Part shown: positions 23,918-34,211 of the stretch, one piece after another
Numbering within the stretch: position 1 is the first letter of the stretch
Layout: every line of letters starts with the position of its first letter
DNA from: Solanum dulcamara
Lineage: Eukaryota; Streptophyta; Magnoliopsida; Solanales; Solanaceae
Length of the DNA: 64,000 bases
Direction: 5' to 3'
Assembly: GCF_947179165.1 (NCBI RefSeq)
Contig: NC_077237.1
Coordinates: 16,267,523 to 16,331,522 of the forward strand
Notes under the pieces: model-generated
The model's input: the letters and a program-made list of their open reading frames with translations, nothing else
What the model was told of the DNA's origin: nothing
The model's database searches: none
Position numbers and translations under genes: made by a program

Positions 23918-26900
23918 CAAATAATGGCATTTCTCCCCCTTAGCCTTAGGCGTATTAATGCACTATGATTCCTTGTATCTTGTACTTTGATTTATGGTAT
24001 TTATGTTACTATCTAATAATACCTACTGCTTTTGTGCTTTGATTATTTCGTTATCTATTTATCTACTTTTAATACTCTTGTCTGATTTTTTTTATGCTTC
24101 TAATGAGCCAAGGGTCTTTCAGAAACAGCCGTCCTACATTAGTAGGAGTCAGGTCTGCATACACATTACCCTTCCCAGACCCTACGATGTGGGATTGCAC
24201 TGGGTTGTTGTTGTTGTTGTAATAGTGTAGAAATTTGGGAAAGGTAAAGGGCAAAAAAAAAACTTCGCAAAGTGGCTTATGGTAATATTGTGCAAGGCTA
24301 GGGGTAAAACGAGAATTTCACAAAGTGTTCAAGAATGTTCTTGAAAGACCAAAGTGTTCAATAAAATTCATGTTGGGTTCTACTCTTTTATGGCCATGTG
24401 ATGAATATATATGAACCAAAGTGTACATGGCAAGACAATGAAGTCATCTTTATTTTTTTAAAAGAAAGTTCTAAAAAAATGAAGAAGGGGGTCATGTGTC
24501 TATATTCTTATTTGAGAGACTTAATTATAAATATGGATAAGTGGTGGAAGATATATATATATGATAGGTCATCTTATCTTTTATTTCCTAGAAGTTTCAA
24601 GAAGCTTGGAGAGCAAGAAGAAAGGGAGAAAATAAAAAGGGTCATTTGGCCATGTTCTAATAGGCAAGAATCTTGGAAAAATTTTCACCAAAAATTATTT
24701 CTTCTAGCATTCCAAGCAAGTTGAAGGCCCTAATTAACATAGAGTGGTTGTTGGAACAAGAAAACCATTCATTATTTCAAGGCACAACTCTAGCAGGTTG
24801 AAGAACTAAGTGGAAAAGGTAAGGTTTCAATCTTATTTTATATGTTATGGATGGTTGGTATATGTTGTAGAGTGAAAAAGTGGATGAAGTATATGAAAAT
24901 ATGTGTGTTGGTGTATGGCCGTGTATGTATAGTGTTGGCCGTGTATGTGTGATGTTGTGTAGAAAGAATGGATTAATTTTATGTAGTATGTTGGTTGTTG
25001 TAAAGTATAGAAATGGATGAAAAATTTATGAAAATATGCATGTAGTTGTTGTGGCCGAATGTGGGGGTGGTTTGACAAGTTATGGTGAATTGATTCTATT
25101 TGACATTTTAGTTGTTGTTATGGATTCTATGTTGCTAATAAAAGCTTAATGATCTTAGTAAAGTTGTAGTAGTTGGAGACTTGTTTTAGAAGTCATGTAA
25201 ATTGAATATAATGTTCTTGCATGTATGAAAGATAATGTTGTTAGTATGATGTGGTTAGTGTGTAAATTATTGGGTTGTCGGAATTGAATTTGAAAGAAGG
25301 GATTAGATTGTTATTGTTCTTATTGGAGTTGAAAGGTCTTGGAGGAAGTAGTATATTGATTGGTATTGTTGTTGGTAATTTGACCGAGTTGAATTCTCGG
25401 ATTGTTGTTCATAATATTGGCCGAGTTAGATTCTCAGGAATGGTGTATTTATAGGAGAGATGCTGCCGAAATTTCGGCAGGTTATAAATGAATTTGTTTG
25501 AAGGATTAAGACAAGTATATGGTGATGAATCTAAAGACTATGTCAACTCTCTTGAATGTAGACTAATAAGTTGGACGCATAAGCGTAGCTAGTAAGGCGC
25601 GGTACAGGTATGTAAGGCTTACCCTTCCTTCTTTGGCATGATCTTTGTAAAACGAGCAAATGATGTACATGTATATGTATGATTTTAATGAAATTTCCTT
25701 TTCATAGAACCGCTAGGAGGACTAATATTCCCGACTTCTCTAAGTTGTTTCACATGGTCATGATGCTCTTCTATGATGACCAAAGTTGGTTGATATGTTT
25801 GATATGTGCGAATGATTTCAAAAGCCCTATTTGATTTGATCCATAACATGTTCCAAAGGGTTCTTGAGATGATTATGGCTATGGTTTTCCAAAAACAGCT
25901 TCTGGAACGGTCATAGAATGTCTTGTAATTCAAACGCTCATAACTTTCTGATACTAACTCAGAAGAACCCGAAACTTGCTTCTGAGCCTCCATGTGTTGA
26001 TCCATATACGTAACCATCGATCTTAATAATTTTCTCTATGTGCATATGTAAGTGGTTTGGCACCCTATGAGATTGTGACCTTATTCTATATTCTGTTAAG
26101 ATTATTCTTCGTTGATAGTCTCATCTTATAATAATTGTTCCTTCAAGGTGAAACACAGCGACCATGGTTAGTCCATAATATAATCGGAGGTTATCGATCT
26201 TCTGTCACTCCGATAGATACATGACTTTCATTGGGCTCTCATGCATGTTGTTTATATGACATATGTATATGTATATGTATATGGGGGATATGAGGAAGGG
26301 CCATATGTTGCGCTATAGATGCATTGCCACCTGGTCAGTTGGCGTAATTTTCATCCCAGACGCGGGATGCCCAGACACGGGACATATGTGGGCGATATGA
26401 CATGTTCTATTTTCTATGTATATGAAAAAGAAATATTTTTAAAGGAAAAGACAAGCATGCATGGCATTCGGCCTAAAAGGCACTCATATGTACAGGTCAC
26501 TTCTCTACCTCATGATATGTTCTATATTTCTATTATGTTATTATTCGTAGTTATATTCCTTACTATGTTACTATTCATGCCCTACATACTCAGTACAAAG
26601 CTCATACTGACCCTCTTTTCTTCGGGGGCTGCATTTCATGTCGCGCAGGTACACCCAAACGAGTAGAAGCCATTATAGAAGATGTTCCAGTGGGGTTAGC
26701 AACTCCACTTTTTCCTGGAGTGCTGCCGAGTCAGAGTATATGCGCTATGATGTTTCGTTCGAAGTTAGAGATTTTGCAGAAAGAGTCGTGGGTATAGAGT
26801 GTCAGCTTTGTAAGCAGCGTCACCAGCCGATACGTTATTATATCGTATGTCACGAGTTTTATGGGATGATGGATTTTGGAAAGCAAGAGTCACAAGGCTT

Positions 26901-27032
26901 AGCTATGTTTTTCATTTCTTTTTGATGTACAAGTCTAAAGAGATTAAGTATGTAATATGAGGCAGCGGGTTCGCTCGGCTCCGAGCATGGGGTCGGGTGC
27001 CTATCACACCCTATTAAGATTGGGGTGTGACA

Positions 27033-27037
27033 ATATG
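27033..27037. repeat. 5-bp target duplication ATATG, right
   Basis: Partner of 20207-20211. Confidence 0.88.
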
Positions 27038-27436
27038 CAAGTCCCTCTTTCTCTCCCTATACTGCTTCACCAGTCTCCTCATAAGGTGGATGGCTTCTGT
27101 AGTTGAGCGTCCTGTCATAAATCCGAACTAGTTCTCTGAAATAGACACATCTCTCCTCACCCTCATCTCCACCACTCTTTCCCACACTTTCCTAGTATTG
27201 TTTAGAAGCTTGATACCTCTATAGTTGTTGCAGCTCTGGATATCCCCCTTATTTTTGTATAGAGGGATCATTATGATCGACCTCCATTCTTTGGACATCA
27301 TTGCCATCTTAAAGATGACATTAAATAACCTAGTCAGCCACTCCAAACCTACCGAGCTCGCGCTCTTCCAAAATTTCCCAGAATCTTGTCAGGTCCGGCC
27401 GCTTTTTCCCAACGGATCCTACGCACATCACCCTTA

Positions 27437-27441
27437 ACTTC
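27437..27441. repeat. 5-bp target duplication ACTTC, left
   Basis: Partner of 29595-29599. It flanks the minus-strand solo LTR. Confidence 0.9.
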
Positions 27442-29594
27442 TGTCACGCCCCGAGAGGGTACCCTAGGCGTGGCCGGCACTCAAAAACCATCTCTGGCTT
27501 CCGAGAGAACCACTTGGTCTCATTACTCATTTGTTCATCAGCGGAAGACTTAATAATACTAATGTGGGATTGTCATAATCAAAGGAAAAATATATAATTC
27601 TTAGAAGAAGTAGTTTCTAAGGAGAACTACTCCGATTACATCATCAGACTCTGTCTATGAAGCCTCTAATACTCTTAGATGGTGCCAATGACATGTCCAT
27701 GGCTACCTCAAAAGAAACATCACACTCAACAATAATAAAAGGATAAGGAGTTCCTTCGAATACAAGGACTCACCAAATAGCTGAAAAGAAATGATCTTCA
27801 ACGATGCGCCTGTTGAGGATCTCTAACACCTGTATCTGCATCATAAAATGATGCAGGTCGAATGACGTCAGTACGTGGAATGTACGAGTATGTAAAATGG
27901 CAGGAAGGTAAGGACAGATATCAAGAAACTCCTCTCAAGAAAACTCAGCTCAGAACTCAACATCATCTCAACATGAATATGTAATGCAAGTTTAAAATAT
28001 AACAATAAAAATAATAGTAATAAGCAATGCTTACTCAGTTGGGAGTTTCTCTAACCAACAACCATCACTTATGAGCTAGCGATGATACAACGAAGCGATG
28101 TCGTTGCCACATCCATCCAATACCTTGCCAGGGTAAAGGACATCACCATCTTGGATCCATTCATCAAAGTCCTCTTTTTGGGACTTAAGAGGCATAGCCT
28201 CCATCCTACGCTGGCTACGTAGTTCTGGGGTTTGAGTCAATTAAACTCTTACCCAACTCGGTGCTCAATACTACTCCCAAAATATGTGCTCATATTAAAC
28301 TCATCATCTAGTCTCATTGGACTTTAATTTAAATCATCAAACTCATCTCATTTCATGTTCATCAATCATTATACTTCCAAAAACATCATTTACATCTCAT
28401 CAAAACATCTTGCTCAAAATATCATTTTTCTCAAATTCATTCAAATTCAACTCTTTTACTCTTTCAAAACTCAATAAAATACATATATAGTATTAATTCA
28501 TATAACTCTCTTTTTATCAATAAAAATAATAAAAAGCCAACATCTTTACTCAAAACATATGTAAAAATATTCATGAACATCAAATCAATTAGAATTCATG
28601 GGAAAGTAGCCATGAACAATAATTCCAATAATATGAGAGATAACAATAATAATAATATTAATGCATAAATATATCAAACTCAATAGAAGAAGAATTAATT
28701 CATCTAGAATTCAAGATTTGAATAAAACTCAACTATAACTCAATTATAATAAATTTAAATATTGGGCGCATGGACGAACTCAATCCAATGCTATGAAAGC
28801 CTTACATACCTTAAATCCGAAGGTTTACTCCGAATTGGAATACTCTTGGATCCCTAGCCTTTTCTCCTCGCCGGAGCGTTTTGTGTACTACCCGGAGTAT
28901 AAGAATAACCGAAGTAGTATTTTTATACTACTAAAACTAAAACTATATTTGAGAAGAAGTATATAGAGAGAAGAAATGCTTAGGAAAGCTTGATGAATAA
29001 AATGAGGAAATAAGGTGGGTATTTATAGGTGGGAAAGAGGGACCTAACAATAAATAAAATAATTATAAAGAAAAATCTGAAAATTTAATGGAATATATTG
29101 ATGTCATGTATGATGTTAAATGGAGGACAATTTATGTCATGCATGATGTCAAATGCATCTAGATGTTTCCATGGTAGGTAAGATAAGTTCTTTTTAACAG
29201 AATACTCATTTTCGAAGCTACGTTTGAATAAGATAAATTCCTTATTAGGATTTGGTTTCTTCATAAGAATTGTAGATATGGAAGTCTAGTTTCATATCGT
29301 TTAAGAATCAACCAATTTGGAGCAACCTACAGTGAGATATGAATTTTTTTCTATCAACACTCAATTCCGTCACAGCACTATATCTTGCAAAGATTAATTT
29401 ATTTGACCTACTTATACTCCGAATTTGAAGTTATGCTCTTCATGAAAGTTGTAGGTAAGGATGTTGTGATTACCCAGAAATTTGAATCACCTAATTTGGA
29501 CCAACCTATGAAAAGTTATGCCCAAAATACAAAGGCTATATTATTTTTGTCGAGAATTGAAATACCGACATACAACATTTTAGGGGTTGTTACA
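27442..29594 (-). mobile_element. Solo LTR, Ty3/gypsy-type, minus strand
   Basis: A 2,153-bp block. Read on the minus strand it begins TGTAACAACCCCTAAAATG and ends TCTCGGGGCGTGACA, typical long-LTR termini. ACTTC flanks both ends, and the flanks join into continuous LINE coding sequence (the [15 protein letters not shown] region of the sister copy). The internal 'aaggtatgtaaggctttcat' (minus strand, near 28800) matches LTR sequence elsewhere in the window. No coding sequence or second LTR is present. Many short open frames and AT-rich runs inside (28360-28760) are non-coding. Confidence 0.9.
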
Positions 29595-29599
29595 ACTTC
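29595..29599. repeat. 5-bp target duplication ACTTC, right
   Basis: Directly follows the terminal CA at 29593-29594. Confidence 0.9.
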
Positions 29600-29683
29600 C
29601 TCGACCGTAATACTTCTGCAACACCCAAAATCGTGACGCCTCCCTGTATGTTCCAAATCTCCCAACACAATCTCTTTGTCCCC

Positions 29684-29697
29684 TTCCATTGACCATA
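29684..29697. repeat. Target-site duplication, 5' side of nested LINE
   Basis: TTCCATTGACCATA, one mismatch from 18800-18813. Confidence 0.8.
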
Positions 29698-29789
29698 TTT
29701 TCTTCAAATATTTTTATTATGTTTCTCTATGAGGCATGGTATTAAACTAACAAATAGTAAGTAGAGGACCTAACAACAGACTGAGGAGC

Positions 29790-30007
29790 AAGCTAAATAG
29801 TTTAAATCGTTATATAGCCCAACTTATTTTTTTTAGCTCATAAATTATTTTCAGCTTATAAGTTGCTTAAAATAAGCTAAGTCAAACAGTCTCAATTATT
29901 TTTGGGGGCTTATTTTGAGCATAAAATGGTTTTAAATTGACTAGCCAAACAATCAAAAAAGCTGAAAATAGCTTATAAGCAACTTATAAGCCAATCCAAA
30001 CGAGCTC
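29790..30007. mobile_element. Tourist-like MITE, left end unclear
   Basis: Contains alternating 'ttataagttgctta' and 'gcttataagcaacttataag' foldback segments. It ends CCAATCCAAACGAGCTC followed by TTA. This right terminus is shared with other copies near 30.28, 50.15 and 59.85 kb. The matching left terminus is eroded. Confidence 0.6.
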
Positions 30008-30010
30008 TTA

Positions 30011-30278
30011 GAGTCTATTTGGATGGACTTATTTTAAGTAACTTATAAGTTGAAAATTGCTTATAAGTTTTTTAAAAAATAGGTGCAACCCAACTTATTT
30101 TTTTTAACTTATAAATTATTTTTAATTTATAGTCTGCTTAAAATAAATCTATTCAAACAAACTCAATTATTTATTGGGGCGTATATTAAATACAAAATGA
30201 CTTTAAATTGGTCAGCAAAACACTTAAAAAATTAAAAACAACTTATAAGTAACTTATAAGCCAATCCAAACGGACTCT
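30011..30278. mobile_element. Tourist-like MITE in tandem with the preceding one
   Basis: The left end GAGTCTATTTGGATGG and right end CCAATCCAAACGGACTC are inverted. TTA precedes it (30008-30010) and a TTA lies one base after its right end. It starts exactly where the previous MITE and its TTA end, giving two copies back to back. Confidence 0.68.
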
Positions 30279-30804
30279 TTAGTCTTGTATTGATGACTGA
30301 TAGTGACTTGGTTATTTAGGATGTCTAATAGGGTGCATATTTGGGGTTGTCCATATGTTCTTGTGTCTTTCTACTTTGTAGCTTCTCACTTGGTAAATAA
30401 AAAAATTTAATAATCAAAATAATATTTTCTTTCAAATTTCTTTCTTGTTTATATAAGTGAACTTTTATGTAATCAAAAAATTATATTACTATGTACTATT
30501 TAATCAAGAATAAGTTAATAAAAATACTTTTTATTCTTTAGGAGTGAGCAAATTTCGTAAGGGTATGCCCAATCTCAACACCATTTACTATCGTTAGGAG
30601 GGAATAATTAACTAAGAATTGATTTTTTTTATCTTTACTAATTTTCATTTAAATTTAACGATAATTAATCATTTGAAAAAAATATAAAGATAACATAGAA
30701 TTTTTTTATTATTATTTGTATCTTTAGTTTCTTATAATTGATCCGATTGTGGTCTAGATAATTGTTAATGTTATTTAGAAAAAATAAATATAAAAAATTT
30801 AGGG
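30279..30804. other. AT-rich gene-free DNA
   Basis: Nothing recognised. Confidence 0.4.
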
Positions 30805-31384
30805 ATAATTATTGTTATACCCCCAAAAGGAAACTATTTATTATTGGATACCTCATTACTTTCATACCCTTTTTTTTTAACTATTTCGCGCATTTGATAC
30901 CATGAGAGTATATAATATACTTTGATGGTATCAAACAGTTTCGCTGATGCACTGTCTCTTCCTTGTTGATACCATCAGAATATATATTATACTATGATGG
31001 TATCAAAAAGAAACTGCTTGATAAATTGCTTGATACCATCAGAGTATATTATACTCTGATGGTATCAAAGAGGAACAAGGGAAGGGGCACTCGAATAAAT
31101 ATACGTTTGATACTATGAGAGTATATATATATATTATGATGGTATCAAGAAAGAAGAGATAGTGCTTCAACGAAACTACTTGATACCATCAGAGTATAGT
31201 ATACTCTGATGGTATCAAAGAGAAGCAGTGATGCTGGCGTCAGCATGACGTCATGCGCGAAGTTAAATGGAAAACAATGGGGGTAAGAGGGTAAATAGTT
31301 TGGGTCATGAGTCTGTTAAGGGTAAATAGTTGGGTCCAATTTGAGTAAATAGTTTCACAATTGGTCTATTAGATGTAATTTTTC
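30805..31384 (+). repeat. Palindrome-array element, left copy (five palindromic units)
   Basis: A 580-bp repeat. Its outer arm 'ataattattgttat' (30805) and its distal end 'ctattagatgtaatttt' both recur inverted in the copy at 31641-31944. Inside are five palindromes beginning TTGATACCATCAGAGTA-like and ending in the reverse complement: 30893-30935, 30966-31006, 31030-31068, 31107-31148 and 31180-31218. The third and fifth are perfect 39-base palindromes around a single central base. Spacers are unlike each other. No coding frame. It resembles a MITE with an internally amplified palindromic unit; the family is unknown to me. Confidence 0.85.
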
Positions 31385-31640
31385 CTTATTTTTTTTACAA
31401 AAGTTATGAATGATTTGAAGTGAAAATAATTTTTTGGTATGTTTCAAATTTCGTAAATCAACTTTAAGTTGAACTTTAGAATTGTCCAAATTTTATGGTC
31501 AAACATAATTTTCATAATTCAACTCTAAAAAATAGTAAAAAAATATTCATGGCTAAACAGTCCGTTAATCCTCTTTAGAATCCTGAATAATTTTGAATAT
31601 AAACTAGAACAAATCTCTAATATATTCTTAAATATTTGGG

Positions 31641-31944
31641 AAAATTACATCTAATAGACCAATTATGAAACTATTTATTCAAATTGGACTCAATCCAAAC
31701 TATTTAGCCTTAATAAACTCATGACCCAAATTATTTACCCTCTTACCTCACTTTTTCCTTTTAATTTATCGCATGACGTGATGCTGACATCAGCATCACT
31801 GCTCCTCTTTGATACCATCACCATGAGAGCATATTATATACTCTCATATATCAAATGCGCAAAATAGTTAAAAATAAGAAGTATGAAAATAATGTGGTAT
31901 GCAGTGATAAATAATTTCTTTTTTTTGGATATAACAATAATTAT
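31641..31944 (-). repeat. Palindrome-array element, right inverted copy (one palindromic unit)
   Basis: A 304-bp inverted copy of the flanks of the left element. It has the 'cattacatctaatagacc'-type end, the 'tcgcatgacg' and 'gatgctgacatcagcatcac' segment, one degenerate palindrome at about 31808-31855, and the outer arm 'ataacaataattat'. With the left copy it forms a 1.1-kb inverted repeat around a spacer of about 256 bp. Confidence 0.82.
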
Positions 31945-33236
31945 TCCAAAAAATAATTTATATTCTCTCCCCCGCACTATTATTTCTTTTTTCCCTTGAC
32001 TGGAATTAATGTGCACCTATATTTTCAGCACAAAAATAAAAAGACCAATTTACTCAAAAACCCATTCTTGAAATTTGAGAGTCAAGAGGAGTGAGGAGAC
32101 ATCCAAAATTCTCAAACAGTAATTAAAAAACACAATCTTTTTTTGTCTGAAAGCTACTTCTTGCTGTACTCTTCTGCATACCCAAGTTTTATTTTTTTGA
32201 AAAAGAAACTACTCTGCCTGTTCTTTCCAAGTAACTTTCTCAATTCTTCTCTTTGGTTCTGGGTTTTTTCTGCTAGGTTAGTTTGTTTTTCTTGTTGTTA
32301 TGGCTTGTTTATACTGTTCAGACAAATTTATTAGTAGAAAAACAACTTTTTGGGTGGAGTTTCTTAATTTTGTAAATCTCAATTTGTCTGGGGTTCAAAT
32401 TTTCTTTTGTAGTTTCTGCTAGGTGTAACTTGTTCTTGATTTGTTGTTTAGATCTGTTTGATTTTGCAAGATGTCAACTTTATAGGAAGGATCAGCTGTT
32501 TTGTCTGTTGTTTGCTTCTCTCATTTGCATTTTGGACTTGGGGTTTTATGGTTTTTGTTTTATTCTTGAATTCGGGTGCTCGCTCTGTTTGTAGTGATTA
32601 ATGCTTCAAGGCAAAAGTGGAACTGGTTTTTTTAAAAAGTTTATGTTTAGATTTTTACTGTAATTTCGCGGAAATTGTGGAGTAATTGGACATGGACAAA
32701 GGAGTGGACGTGATAGTGTAACTTGTATAAGAAATGGAAAATGTGTAAGTACATTGTTTTGTAAGTTTAATTTCCCCATTTATAGTTCCCAATGGCAGAT
32801 GGGCTTTCTTGCCTGAAAATTACTTTATTGGCGGATTTGGTTCCGTTTATTGGCCTCACATTTTCAAGATATATTTTTTCAAATACAATGCCCTCTCATA
32901 CATGGATCTATTGTTGCCCTAAGCAAATGTGAAAGCCTGGCTGGAGGGGTGATGAAGCACCTAATTCACAAATAAATCATGAATAATATTTCGTGTTATT
33001 TCATGAACTCTTGTTTAGACGAAAGCCATGGACCTTAAATTGATGTGTTGTTAGTGACTTGGGGAAGAGTATCAAAGTTCTTATGTTATGCACATTTGTT
33101 GACTTCTTAGTTCTTCTTATGGTCTCTGCTGCAAAATGCATTTCAGAACTTCACAATGGCAATCCAACATGTCTTTGCAGGTATAATTGCCGACGAGAAG
33201 GTGGATTAAAAAGTAAATTCTTACTCTTTCATTTAG
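31945..33236 (+). promoter_or_regulatory. Promoter and untranslated leader region of the ARM/TPR gene
   Basis: The region between the inverted repeat and the start codon. A transcribed leader probably begins near 32040-32110, where the sequence becomes purine and pyrimidine mixed. 'ttctgctaggttagt' near 32270 and 'ttctgctaggtgtaa' near 32415 are possible leader donors. 'tactctttcatttag' ends directly at the ATG (33237) and is a good splice acceptor, so a leader intron is likely. Transcription start and TATA box could not be fixed. The short frames here (32143-32334, 33059-33250) are not conserved proteins. Confidence 0.45.
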
Positions 33237-34211
33237 ATGAGCATGGATAAAGCTTCTGCTGACTGTCCATACCCAGGATGCTTCTTCTGTGTCATGAAGG
33301 AAGGAAACCCAAGTAAGCGCCGAGCAAGTATATTGAAGTTTTTTCGAGAACTTCCTTCACAGGATGATGATGGTCAAGTTCTTCCCATCAGTGGCCTATG
33401 GAACACTGCCATGGCGCATCCTAATGATCCAGAGTTTATTGAATTGGGGATATTCGAATGCATGTCAGCACTTATTTGGAAGGGTTTAAAGAACCGTCGC
33501 TGGCTTTCACATGACCAAAATATCTATATTCCTTATTATGCGGCACATATAATTGGATCCTACACCATGAATATGGAAGAGTTTGCTGATAGAGCTGTGC
33601 GTGCTGGAATCATCCCTCCTTTAGTTGAACTTTTGAGAGGTAGGCTAACTTGGGTTGAACAAAGAGTTGCAGTGAGAGCTTTAGGACACTTAGCTACCTA
33701 TGCCAGCACCTTTCCAGCTGTTGCAAGTCATGGTGAGATTCTAGAGCTCTCCATCCAACTCGCAATGAGTTCTCTTGAAATTGTTTACTCCCACTTTTAC
33801 CAATATGTTGATAGAAGACTTAGTTATCATTGTGACCTCCTTACGCGTGGCATGGGTGGAGTCGAAATGGAGTCCCGAAAGGCAGAAGAATGGGCCAGTC
33901 AGCTACAATGTTGGTCCCTTCAGCTTATTAATTGTTTTGCTTTCAAACCTGAATTTCTTGCTACTATTTGCAAACCGGAATTTCTAGCAAAGCTTCCAGG
34001 AATGTGGGGTGGACTTGTTAATGAAAACTCCCCTGCTGGAATTGGTCTGTTAAGGACAATTTGCCATCACAAGCTTGGTAGAGGGCCTGTTGCTGCATGT
34101 CCTGGTATTATAGAGGCATTGTGCAATATAGCTCGCTCATCGGATGACTGGCAGTATATGGCAATTGACTGTCTTTTGTGGTTGCTCCAGGATCCAAGTA
34201 CCTGTCATAAG
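33237..34211 (+). CDS. ARM/TPR gene, coding exon 1
   Basis: 325 codons, ending CHK at a phase-0 donor (ATAAG/GTAATT). A splice acceptor lies immediately before the ATG. A second ATG at 33243 is the likelier start in relatives that read MDK. Continuing past the donor gives only an intron-derived tail to 34316. Confidence 0.88.

Larger units (their letters stand above)
20369..24219 (+). mobile_element. Near full-length RTE-clade LINE
   Basis: A 3.85-kb element. A GC-richer 5' leader (about 20369-20953) stands out from the AT-rich surroundings. One long ORF follows, then a 3' UTR of about 300 bp, ending in (TTG)n at about 24203-24219. A possible imperfect duplication flanks it: TAATAATATTGA at 20357-20368 and TAATAGTGTAGA at 24220-24231 (9 of 12 identical). 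The long ORF is open save for one stop, so this is the youngest insertion in the block. Confidence 0.85.
20212..27032 (+). mobile_element. Solo LTR of a Ty3/gypsy-type element, interrupted by a LINE
   Basis: It starts TGTTATATCCCATATT and ends AAGATTGGGGTGTGACA, with ATATG on both sides. No gag, pol, primer-binding site or second LTR is visible, so it is read as a solo LTR left by recombination. Its own sequence occupies 20212-20368 and 24220-27032, about 2.97 kb; the rest is a plus-strand LINE. The LTR part contains the GTATGTAAGGCT segment near 25610 and the 'gtacaaagctcatactgacc' segment near 26595. A low-complexity 'gtatatgtat' run is near 26265. A 108-codon frame at 24398-24724 and others inside it have no family similarity. 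Confidence 0.82.
18814..29683 (-). mobile_element. 5'-truncated RTE-clade LINE split by two LTR insertions
   Basis: The oldest layer of the nest. LINE sequence is present at 18814-20211, 27033-27441 and 29595-29683, together about 1.9 kb. The (CAA)n end at 18814 is the 3' tail read on the minus strand. The fragments are collinear with the complete plus-strand LINE inside the same block. 19192-20208 gives the RT core ([26 protein letters not shown]) and C-terminus. 27128-27346 gives [20 protein letters not shown]. 29600-29683 gives the [16 protein letters not shown] segment. Frameshifts and stops abound. An imperfect 14-bp target duplication flanks the ends. The 5' truncation is typical of target-primed reverse transcription. 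Confidence 0.88.

Noticed and set aside
24398..24724. 108-codon open frame inside the solo LTR
   Set aside because: Lies wholly within LTR sequence and shows no known domain.
25685..26017. 110-codon minus-strand frame
   Set aside because: Inside the same solo LTR; no family features.
30893..31218. Regularly spaced palindromic repeats resembling a CRISPR array
   Set aside because: The units are full palindromes with variable centres, spacers differ in length, there are no cas genes, and the context is a plant nuclear genome.
32143..32334. 63-codon frame upstream of the ARM/TPR gene as a possible uORF gene
   Set aside because: Hydrophobic translation of pyrimidine-rich leader or intron sequence, with no conserved features.
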